DNA of 64,000 nucleotides from Oreocharis arfaki (Eukaryota > Chordata > Aves > Passeriformes > Paramythiidae). The position numbers and the translations under genes are program-made. How positions within the stretch are numbered: position 1 is the stretch's first letter; each line of letters begins with the position of its first letter. The stretch covers positions 248,001 through 312,000 of the forward strand of contig VZRR01010270.1 of the NCBI GenBank assembly GCA_013398015.1, read 5' to 3'. Positions 38,601 to 50,600 of the stretch are shown in pieces. Under the pieces are notes generated by a model that was not told where the DNA came from, did no database searches, and was given only the letters and a program-made list of their open reading frames with translations.

Positions 38601-41600
38601 ATAAGGCATCCTCTGAGAGGTTTGAAGTGTTGGCAGCTGCCCATAGTTACATGGAGTGGCAGTGCCTCCATATCCCAGCACTGCAGCTGGGATGCAATGA
38701 GCAAACCTACTCCAGGGGTGCATGACACACAGCAGGTGGACAGATGGCTATGAGCTGTGGGAGGTGCTGATTAGATATAGTTTATCCTCTCAGGATCATT
38801 CTCCAACAGGTTGGGGATCAACTGGTGCATTGCTGGAAATGTGGGCAGTGTCCACTGGTGGAGTGGGAGGCGGTAGTGGGGCAGATGCCTCCTTGCTACC
38901 CACTAGTTTGCAACTGCCTCTGAGTATCGTTTTCTGTCTCAAATTTCTAAAACCAGCCATGTGTCCCTGCCAAGCACCAAACTGAGTTTTACTTCTCTCC
39001 TGCTCTTATGACCCTCAGACCTTTTGGGATTTGGTGTTTTTGCAGTGAGCAGGACAGCGAGGGGAGGTTAATTTGATGGTACCAGTAGAAAGAAAAACTC
39101 CAGCCCAGAAGAAACTACTCCAAGTATCCCTGAGTTTATGGCAATTTAGTTGCTTTCCTATAAGAGGCCTTACAAGAGCAGGAGACACTATGTAAGGTCT
39201 CAGGACCTATGTTGTGTTTGAAGAAACCTGCCTTGCCTGCATTTAGAAATAGTTTTCATGAGTCTAAGCTGAAATTTAAATGATTTCTCCACAGAACAGA
39301 CTGCTGTCTTCCATGTGCCTGGGTGGGAACTTTAGATCTAAAGTACAGCATTTGGCCTTATTTTACGAAGTAGATTACTTGAAGAAAAATATACTTAAAT
39401 TCTTACCAACTGATATACAGGAAAGCGACAAATCCCAATAGGATCAACCCCTTCTTCTTTGCTGGGTAACGATGTGGCAAGGCAAGGATTTCCAGGAGAG
39501 CAAATGGAAATACAGCCGTGTGCTGAGGAAAAAAGAGAGTCTGTCACTGACGGACCACAGTGCCTCGCCTTCAGTCATTGCTGATCACAAAGTTCAGGCA
39601 CCTGCCCATGAGCGAAGGATTATTTAACAATACTGAGTATAATTGTATACAAATATGCATACTTCATTTTTTACAATAAAGGAGTACCTCTACAGTAATA
39701 AGCACAAAAATTTTCTTGTTAATATGATGTAAAAATGAGGTTTGCCTGTAGCATGATTTATGTCTGTAATAAGTGAGCTCTCCTTTTGCATTTTGTAATG
39801 CAATATATTTTTTTAAATTCCCATTAGAGTACAAAAGATATTGAACTCTATCTTTATGTGTGGTTGAGGATGTCAGAAGAGTGCTCCTTGAACTCACTAA
39901 GCAATTGCTGAATTGCCTTCCTGCTCTCTTCAAGTCATTATTGTATTTTATATAGCGTCATTTATTGCTTTCTCCTGTGCAATCCCAGTGTGTTGTGCTT
40001 CCCTTTGTAAATGGAAAAGTGGATAAACATACAGGAGACTTCAGTTATCTGTGATTGAAGATTGAAGGTGATGAAGGAACTTTAAACAAGCTTATCCAAG
40101 AGTGAGAAAGGAGTTTAATTGCTAGAGAAATGTGTTTTAATTTTCTCTCTCTCTCTCTTTTTTTTTTTTTTTTTTTTTCTTGAAGAGTTTGAATTGTAGC
40201 TTCAGTTTCAAGGACTTTAATGATAACTGTCTGAGCAGGAGGATTTTCAGCACTGGGCAGACACCTTGGTGACATTGACTATCTTATTGTGAGGAGCTGC
40301 ATCCAAGAGGGACACTCCTCACCGTGGGGATGTTGGGAGCACAGCAGAAAGCCTCCTGGGCTCAGATGTTAGATGGCCAGTGCAGGGATTCATGGGATGC
40401 TAATGCCTCAACTTGTTGACTGATTTGTACCAATTTAAGAAAATAATTTGTCTGGGTGACAAATTTCCCCACTAAAAGTTTTGCATTCCCTGTGCAAGGA
40501 AACAATAGCTTTGAACTGCAATACCTAGGACAGATGGCTTAAATAATGTTGGGGAACAACACAGTAAAACCAGTCAATGAAATGCTGCAGGAGAAAACTA
40601 TAGCAACAACTGTAGCTGATTAGTTGGTTAAATTCCTGCTAATCAAGTAAATAGTTTCACGGGTAGATGTGGGAGATATGGGAGGAGGGCAACAGAGAAA
40701 CATAGATAGACTTTTAAATAGAAAAAATGTCGAACTAGGGATTTTTTTGTCATTTTCCCTGAAGGCATAACCTGCTAGGTGTATGGTATGAAGATTCCTT
40801 TTGTCCCAGGGAAATAGTTCTAACATTTTTAATGGACATAGTTTTCAGAAACTGTGCTCAATATCTGATATGGTAACATGATGTCTGAGTTTTATTGCTG
40901 TATATTTATGGTATAGGTTGTCAAAAATACACATTAAATTTTTTAAGTGCACATTGAGCTATAAACAGCATGCATGAAAACGGTCTTTAGCTATTTGTTT
41001 AAGAGACAGACATCCATTTTTGCTTGCTGCTTCCACGTGACAACTCCCTGGAAGCTGTATGTCCTCCCTCAGCCCTCCTATCACACCCAGGAGCTGCTGT
41101 TCATGCCTGGCTGTCCTTCTATCAAAAGAACCATTCCACTTCAGTTAACTTTTTTCAGAGAAAAGAGATAGAAAATATTTCTTTGATGTTCTGGTTCCTC
41201 TTACTTATTGGCACTGGGATTTTCTTCTGTTCTGCTTCACAAAAATATTCTTCGGCTCTACAACCTGCTTGGTTGATTGCAGAGGTCTTGTATCAGTACA
41301 GATGATTCCTGGATTCATTTAACCAGAAAAATATCTTCAGTGCACAGAGTTTTCATATATAATCCCTGTAACTGTCTTTTAGTCAGAAATCTGTGTGTTA
41401 AGCTGCTTTCAAAAAGATTTTTTAAAGCATTTATTTTCCATAGTTGAACAATAGTTTGTCCTTGAACAAAACCCAAAATGCCCATGGCAAGGCAGCAGTG
41501 ATGGAAAACCTGCACCTTGTCCTCATTTTTAAGCTTTTGGCTGGCACTCTGATTTAGAGCACCTCATTTTGACAGGTATTTTGGAGCACGCCCAGGAAAG

Positions 41601-44600
41601 AGCAGCACAAACTGCCAGAAAGTATGAACAGGAAAGCAGCCCAAAGGCAGATGTAGAAATCGTGAATGCACTGAGTGTGTTGTTGCATCTAGAGAGGAAA
41701 GGAAATTGAGAAGTTTCAAAGGCTTAAGGGATTGATGCAGTGATAACTGTGATGGGTGAGTATTCCATGTCCGTCATGTCCATGACCAGAGGTGAGTGGC
41801 TCGGTGTTCCACTGAGATGGGGCTTCATGCTGGGACCCTCCAGCAGCACACAGACAGCATGTGGACAGCAGGATACGGTCACAGGGAGCAGGCTGGGGGT
41901 GGTGAGGGGCAGCCTGCTGCTCGAACATGCGGTGCATTGGCACTGCTGCTGAGCAGCAGACTGGTAGTGCCTGCAAAAGATTGCTGGGAGTTCTTTTTAG
42001 TCTGTGTCGATTTAGAAAAGGTTGGTATGCTTTACTACTCATTTTTGTCAGGCTCCTCCACTTATGTCGGAGTTAGAGAAAACACTCAAGGGCCTATAAA
42101 TGAACAGAAGCTTGAAAGTTACTGGCAAAACTGGAAAATTTGGCTGCTTTTGGGAATAGCCAGGAGTTCAGTGGAAGGAGTAGGTTGAAATTTCTGCTCT
42201 TCCTGATTTGATGAGCTGTCCACTGCTTGTAAGAATTTTTTCACATCCAAGGACAGCAAAAGAATTCAGGAGTGGGACTGTCTGCCTCTTGTTATGCAGT
42301 TTCTTAAAGGTCTTGGATCTATCCTGGTTTGAAAAACAAATGCAAGAAAAAAAAAATTGTTGTGGCACAGGAAAGCTGCAAGCTGCTCTCTTCCCAAGTC
42401 CAGTGATGATACTGGCCCATGACTGTATCCTGTGTCTTCTGTTCAAATAATTGTATCTTTCAAAATATATTTTGCCATGGGTATTAACTAGACATGCTTT
42501 TTTTGTAGAACCATTTAAATTTGCTGTGAAAATTCCTTCTTGAGACAGATTTCTACAACAGTTCTCAGCTTCCTTGAGCACCCCTAGGATGGTTTTTTTA
42601 AATTATTATTTTATTATTTTTCCTTTGTGGCTATAAAGGGGTTTTTTTTCATTTTCCCCTTCTGCCTCCCAATTCCTTCTCTTGTACACATACACCCCAG
42701 GCTCGCAAACATGTGGGAAAATCTTCCCTTGCACTTCTGCTATCCCAGAGTATATTTCTGCCAAGCCAAATTTGTGCATTAACAGTAAAATCACGGGGGA
42801 ATTTCTATCGAATACCCGAGCGAGTTTGTGACAGCAGATGCGTATTTGCAGAGCAGACACCAGGGGAATGTGTGGATGGCTACAGGGCGCAAAGCCTGCC
42901 CTTTGCCTACGACACACAGTCGGCTTTCCACATGATTTCCCTCTCACAGCCGAGAGACGTTGACTTTGGCAACATCATTAGTGATAGACCATATATCATG
43001 GTTAATCATATCTGCTGAAAGGCTATAAAGGCTTCTCATATCCTTCTCTAAAAAATAATTTAAAAAAGAAAAAAAAGGGATGTATTTTCTCATCCGCATT
43101 ATTTTTAGCCGTAGGTCTCCAGTGCACAGTTGTTAAATGTATTTTCAACCCTACTTAGCAGAGTTTCATATTCTTAAACTGACGTATGCCTGGGGAGCAC
43201 GGTATTTGTATCAGGCCGAATTAAAATATACAGTTTTGCTTCTTCCTTTAAAGAAAACTTAATAATTAAGCTCAGATTGACACAGATCAAAACATTGGCA
43301 AAACTTGCTGGAAACAGTGACTCATTTTTTATTTCAATTAACAGTTTCTCAGCTTCACATATAAACAGTGAAACTGTCAAAAATAATTATCACAGAGGGA
43401 GGACAAAAAAACCCTATTTCACTCAAAGGTAAGGAAAACAGGCTAAAACAATAGCTGTGTGTACTGATCAGGCTATCGGTGAACCAAACTGAACAGAGAG
43501 CTTTTCCCTGCTCTTGGCAGGAATCCTGTTGGTACTTATTTTTATGTTCTTTGAAATATTAATGTATTTATTTATCTAACAACCTCTGTTTGCTGAGAAA
43601 AGCTTTCAGCTTACAAATTTTGCAAGAGCAGAAATTTTTTTTATTTTTTTCTATAGTGAAGAGATAAAAGTGATGCGTCTTTCAAAATTAGAGACATTTA
43701 GTTAACTAATCACACTTTTAGCCTGAATTCTGCTTCCAAACATTCAATTTTAAAATCCTTTGTGTCTCTTTCTGGCAGTCATTATGATTTTTCAGTTGGT
43801 TTTGGTTTCTTTGCTTCTTTCCTGAGAAACTCAGGTGGATCTGAACTAGTTATAAAATTGCAAATTTCATTCTGTTGCTCGTACAAACTCTGGCATATGA
43901 ATACAGGGGGAAGAAAGTTTCTTAAACATATGCTGAACTTTATCTGAAATATTGGCACGTTAACTTATCTCCTGCAGACAAGAACATCCTCCTTCTTCTT
44001 TACTTTCTGTTTCCTATCCTGTGTTGCATGTTTCCCAGGATACGTTTCAGGTTCATGAGTTTAAACTAAGATAAATAGTCCTCTGAATATTATTTCCAGT
44101 GTTTTCTAAGCCCATGTGGAGTTTTTACTTCCCATATTTTGAGTAATTTGTGTATTTATTTAGTGATATATCCTCGCTTTGCCGTTGAGAATTCAAGTAA
44201 GAGCGAGTTTCCTGGGGCTGAGAAGACGGGGTTGGATAGAGTTAGTGCTCAGCTGCAGGCTCCAGCCTAGGCTGAGTTTTGAGCCCATGAATAATCTCCC
44301 CAGAGCTGCTGAGATCACTTGTGCGCCTGCCGCGTGTGTTGCAGTTGACTCGGTGTGACCTTGTTTGACTCCAGAGCGAAGGAAATGATGCCTCGGTTGA
44401 CCAGAGCTGTTTGTTTCTAATTCGTCTGCCTTTACATACCCTCCATGTCTGCTTTCCATTAACATGTGAGACTTTAGGGAGGGATCTTTTCACAAACAGT
44501 TACCACTGGCCAAACTAAACTCCACTGGGCACAGTTGGAGACCATCAAGTGCTTTTGAAAAACTGCCTGTGTTTCTCCTTTCAGAACAATTCCCCGCAGA

Positions 44601-47600
44601 GCTGGTGTGCTGACAACCACTCGTGGCCAATACTCATGCTTCTCTCTTCCCCATCGGTATGTTACTGCAAAGGAAAAGGAAAAACCTACTTTGGTGTTGC
44701 CTTATGAGGCTCATAAGCCAGTGTTCATTGATTGTCCCTTGAGGTGTTTACTCAGATACTCAGCTCTTTGTTGGGAAACGTCCTCTTGTCTATGGAAATT
44801 TCCTTCAGTTGGATGCTTTCATGAACAATTACAGCCTGTGTTATCTGAGCATAATAAAACTAAATGGCTTCCTGTCACCATAACCTCTGTTTAGTTTTGT
44901 GCTCATAATTTTCCATATCTCTGTATGGTCTCTCCTTTCTTGGCTTAATTTTGGAAAAAATTCTCTCTTTTGATTTATTTTGCTATTATTTTGCCTGCAT
45001 TCAAATGCCTCCTTCAAAATTTTCATTTGCAATCTCTCCCTATACATTTTTCTTCCTTTCTTAACCTCTCTTTATTTTTTAGGGTGGGAAGGGCTTAAGC
45101 ATTATTGTACATTTTATTTCTTTAACTAGTACCTTGCCATGTTTAGTTGAAGAAATAATTCTCTCTTAGGGTTCCTACATGTCTTTTATATTTCCAACCG
45201 TCAGTGCATTTTCAGAGAACCACAGATTTATTTTATGGATAGAGCGGAAGGCACAGGGAGTCCTGTTACTGAGCAGGTGTGGTGGCAGATTAGTGAGGGA
45301 TCTATTGCTCCATTTAATTCCAGCAGCACTCCTCTCTGAATCGTCAGCTACTATCTGTTCCTGCCCTTTCCGGCTCTGTTCATGCTCACCTGTAAAGCAA
45401 GGTTAATATTTTTTTCTTAGACCTGTATGTACTTTGGGAACGTTATCGTGAAAAATGGATGAAACATTAGACCAATTGTATGATCAAAGGTAGAAGAGCT
45501 TCAGAGATAAAGTTTCTTGCCTGCACACATGCATTTTTGGGAATAAAGCCCTGGCTGAATATCCTATTGCATACTAGCAAATGTTTTGTCTCAGTGTCAA
45601 TGCCAGAATTTTAATTGCCTTTCTCCCTGACATTAGATATGTAGTCTAAGAAACTGATGTTGCACTGCAGCTGGAGGCTGACATGAGACTGAAGTGACAC
45701 ATCCTTTGCCGTGGAATATTTGTCTCCAGCTGTTCCTTCGTGGGATGGGTTACGGAGACTGCACCTGTGCGCTCTGGGGTAGCAGCAGCCCGGGAGGATT
45801 CCCTGCCATAACATTTGTCTGTGAAACACATACTTTCTCCCTGAAGAAATGGGCTTATGTCAACAAAAATGGAAACTTCAAAAAAATCTGCGTAGTGCTG
45901 GGAAAAGCTAAGCATCTTTGCTCTTAAATGTGTGGGGTGATTAATTTTGTGTGCCATATTCCTCACACACACATTCTTCTTCTTTTGCCAAAAGCTGAAT
46001 GTAATTGGCAGCCTATGAATGTCCATAGCTGCCAGACAGCTTAAAATTGAGATACTGTGAAATGCAAACAAATGGAAATGTTTCTCGCTTGTGTAAATAT
46101 GCAAGAATTATTAAGCATTAAATACCGCTTGCAAAGAGAATCATTTAAGATGGTCAAAGATGAACCCGAGGTTGTTCTCGTGTACACACCTGGAGTAGGA
46201 GTTGAGTTCGAGCAGCCTGGACAAGAGCATTCTGCCCTACAAACTGAATTTGCACCCCTCTTTTTGGTTAGTGATGCAGCAGCTTCCTAAAATAGCTGTA
46301 GTAAGATGTGATCCTTCACACAGACACCCTGACATAAGAGTAAGAGTAACTTATATTCATATAACTTACATTTTTTCCAGATGGAAGTAAATCACACTGA
46401 TCTGAAATACCATTTCTGTTGATGTAGATGTGTCCACACTGGGGAAGGTGAGGCTTAGCTAGGTAGGCAGAACACAAGCAGCTTGTATATACCAAGAAGC
46501 TCCTGGGTGAGAGGGGACATAGTGAGTCCTGCTGGTATTCTTACTGTCAGGGCATCGATGGCCTGCTTCAGTGAAGGAAAATTACTTGTATGCACCTTGT
46601 TTGTTCCCTCACTCCCTTGCATTTTCCTTTTTTATTTTCATATACAGCTTAGCTACAACAGGGCAAAGTGCAAAGGAGCTTTAGAAGCTTGGGCTAGGAG
46701 GAATCTGTTGTTATCCTTGCTGAAAGTCTGCCAGGTAAAACATGGTTTTTTCTGAGTCTCCATTTACCTTCCTTCCTTGTCTATTCTCACCTTTTTAGCT
46801 CACAAAATCTTCTGAACATGCACAATTCATAACCATGTGTTAGTAGAGTGCCCAGGAAACTAAAATGCTGATTTTTGTGAAGGTGAGAGGGTAACATAGC
46901 TACAGGGTAAATTAGAAAAACAGGTGGCCAAACTAAACTTAGATGTAGCCTGAAAATAAAGAAAATTACGCTTTTTAGAAGAACTGTACCTACAGAATGA
47001 AAATATAAATCTTCTTTTACAAAACTACGATTGTACCGTTACCATTTTTTGAGAACACATCTGCTCAACATTTATATGTATCTTTTGTTATAGATCAAAA
47101 TGTTTTTGAGTTATCTCCTCTGACCCAGCAATGCCCCACTTTACTTAGCATTCAATTCTGTCAGACCCTTCGAAGTGTAGTGTTCCCCAATACTGTCATT
47201 AGGTTGAATAATACATGCATATGGTTTAATCCAAGCTGTCTCCAGCAGTTAGTCTCCTTCTGGAGAGTATCCAGATGTTGCTTGAAAAGAGATGACTGGG
47301 AAAGAAATAAACAAATTCACTTGACGAATTGGCCAGCATATCTTTTGTCTCAGCCATCTTCCACTTCAAAAATCTTTTTCAAATAAAATAATTGTGCTTG
47401 AGACATCAGTAGAGTGGACTTTTTTCATCCCCGAAGCTCAAGGTTTTGTGTAAAGATGGTAAAACATCATTATCCCAGGCAAACAGAAGTGGAAACTGAG
47501 GCCCAGCCTTTGGGTTAAACTCAGTAGAAAAGCAAAGAGAGAAACCTAGATAGTCTGGAATATTTGGTCTCCTTCAAATATGAGCAAAATTCCTTTCTAC

Positions 47601-50600
47601 ATTAACCATCCTTTCTGCGAAACAAAGTGTTTCTGCTCTGAGTGAAAAAACATGGCTAAACTGTAGTGCTCACTCTGCAGCTCTGGGCTGCCAGGTGGGC
47701 AACAGCAACTCCTTCCCACTGTAAGAGCAGTCCATGTGAGGAAAAAAATGGTTGTTCGTTTCTTCAAGGAAGGTGCTGCAGCATCGCCACAAAGCCAAGG
47801 AGCTCAGTATTCCTGAAGTGGTTTTGCATGGATATTTTTTGTGTTCACTCTCCAGTTACATAACAACATATGCTTTCCCTATTTACAGCATTAAAATAGA
47901 CTGAGATTTAAAAAAAGTACTCCCACTGCAGATGATAAGGCACTGACGCTTACTACTGATACACCCATGTCTTTCTCCTCCAAAGCCAGCTACATGCTGC
48001 CTCAATCTGCCATGAAATGCCTATAATCTCACAGCCATAATTTAGTAGCAAAATGTAAGGAAAAGAACCCAGAGAAAAAGTGCTTGGCAATCAGAACTTG
48101 GAGATTGTCCCTTAAAGTGTTGGTATATGCCTGGATCTCCCCAGTGTTCTCAGCGGATATTTTGTGTTGGAAGTAAGAAATACCTCAGCTAAGCCTGAAG
48201 GTACCTGTTGGAAGGTGTTCCAAACTACAAGGGTTGTCGATAGCAGGGATCAGTCTATGCTGGTGGCAGATGTTTTATGCTTGATAGTGACTAGAAGGAA
48301 AATTTCCTACCTGGGAACTGTCAAGCACAAGATGTCTGCAGTGTATTAAGAGCTTTAGAAATAAAATATCAGGTTGTGATAGAAGTTTGCTTTATGTGAA
48401 GTTTTTCTCTCGTCAAAATAATTTTCAGGAAGAATTGGTTTTCCTTTTTTAACACCTGTTTTTGACATTTCTGATGTAGAAAAGCTTTTTGTTGTAGTCA
48501 AAATGACTCTGTTATGAAATGTAGATGTAGATAGGGTAAGAAGGAAGTTATAACTGATATGTTTGAGGGGTTTCTGCAAAGAGTTCTTGCATGTGAAATA
48601 AAAATGTATGCCCTAACACCTCTCAGCCTTCCCATGCCATAAACAAACGTGGAAACGGAAAGGGCAAATTCCCAGCTGTGAGCCAGGATTAAAACAAGCA
48701 GCAAAGTCTATCTCCTCTGAGCTCCACTTTGTGCCCCGCTCTTGCCCAGCACCTCCACCACTGTGAGCATTTTAAACCAGTCGCCCATACCAAACCCTGG
48801 ACCTGAAACCAGCATGATGCTGAGGACATGAAGAATCGTTCATTTTGGTAGATGATGGTTTTGAGAGAGAGCAGTGCCCTTTTGCACCTGTGCAGAAGTT
48901 TGGAGCGCCACAGAAAAGCCCTGGTGGAGATGAACTGGTGGACAGAGAGCAGGTGATGAGGTTAAAAGTGCACGATGGCTGTGGTTTGTCACTCGGGTAT
49001 CAGCAATGCGGACATGCCTCTGTGTGTTCAGATTCCAGCCACACGTCTCTGAAAGAGCCTGTTTAAATCAAGGGGCTGCTCAAACCTCAAGCAACTGCCC
49101 TTGAGCCTGACACCCCAAACACTCCCACATTTACTTTCAGCACTCACTAGGGACTGCTGCAGTGAGTTGCAAGGCACTGTTCTTAAGAAACGAAGTCTGG
49201 AGAGAAATGAGTCTTCTGTGTGATTATTTCATACTTTTTGGCTTCTCTGATCCAGCCTAGTGCTGAACCTCTCCCTTCTCTCCCACTTCCCATTCACCCC
49301 ACGAGGCCTCCCTGACCTTGCAATCCACCCACAGTTTCCATGTTACCGTCAGCCTCCTTTCACTTGACTGATGAGAAATATGTGATTATTCAACACATCA
49401 TAAAAACGGCCAGAGCAAATGAAGGAGAAATCTGGAAAGTATTTATAGAAAATCTGTAAACAATCATTGCAATCCAGCTATTCAAAGCTGTGCACACATT
49501 AGCTTATTAGCTGCAGAGCTGTCAGATTCTCTTTTGTTATTTCACCTTTTTTAAAAATTAAGGGCTGCTTTGTTACACTCAGCCATTTTGTATTTCAGAG
49601 ACTTCTTTAGCAGACACAATTTCTTTTTTGAGCTACAATAAGTGAGATTTTGTTTCCTTATGACTACACATCATTTCATTGACTTCAGAGGTTTGACAAG
49701 CACCGATTCACTGATGTTCCTTGTGTGCTAAAAGGCTTCTTGAGGCAGCTTCAACGCATGCATCTGATTGCTGCGTACAGCTCAACATCAGATTCAGATA
49801 AGCAGGAAGGAGGAGGTGAGAAAGAAAAAGCTGTGAAGCTCTTCTGGAAAACGGCACAATGCAATGGTGGGACACACGTTGCAAAGTCTCCCTTTTCTCT
49901 GCAAGAGGCTGAGGTGTTTCTTACTCACCATAGCGTGATTTAACCAGAGCGGGATGACTCCGTCAAGGCTTTTGGGGTAAACCAGCTCTCGGTTGTAGGT
50001 ATACAGTACCCAAAAGGATATAGACACAAACTGGAACCAAAATGCAAAATGAAAGAAATTTAAAAATGAAAGACAAACGTAATTGATAGGATTTGATTAG
50101 TGCTTTCATTTTTGAGAAGGCAAAACATCTGCATGGTTTTTTACATGAAAAATGATGACATGGCCACATAAACTCACGTTATCTCACATTTACTCTGAGA
50201 TGCAGTGTTCTGTGTTGATACTGAGAGAAAAAAAACCCTGCTTTATAAACTGCCAACACTGACATTTTCTGTGGAATCCAAGATTAGCTGCTTCTTTTTT
50301 TTGTTTTCCTCTTTCCCTTTCCCTTTGCAGATGGGATCTTTTGATGGTCAAGAAGTTGTCCTCAAGGGACTGCCTGTCAACACTTTGTTTTGCTCAGTAA
50401 CAAAGTAAAACCAGACCTTGATAAGGCAGTTCACATAAACTTACCCTTTACCTTCACAATTCATAAGCCTAATTCCTAAGCTGCAGGTGAAAGCCGCACA
50501 CTGTGGGCACCCATTTTTTTCCCAATAGAGCAGGAATTACAGTGGGACAACTTAACTGGAGGAAATGATCCCTGGTATCAGTTACTGATACATGGAAGCT

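Larger units (their letters stand above)
35695..39406 (-). other. ADTRP intron 4
   Basis: 3.7 kb intron bounded by gtaaga and cctag, splitting the Trp169 codon. It contains a poly(A) run at 37127-37142 and a short tandem duplication near 37259-37300. No exon was recognised in it. Confidence 0.7.
39523..49928 (-). other. ADTRP intron 3
   Basis: 10.4 kb, the largest ADTRP intron, bounded by gtgagt and tcctcag. It holds a (CT)n/T run at 40145-40178, a possible MIR-like fragment at 47466-47555, and a block at about 42690-43020 with more CpG and less low-complexity sequence than its surroundings. Several ORFs of 60-150 codons show no recognisable protein and appear to be chance. Confidence 0.7.

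Noticed and set aside
46057..46290. 77-codon plus-strand ORF with a protein-like stretch (DEPEVVLVYTPG)
   Set aside because: No flanking splice sites were found and no family is recognised; it lies inside ADTRP intron 3 and is probably chance.
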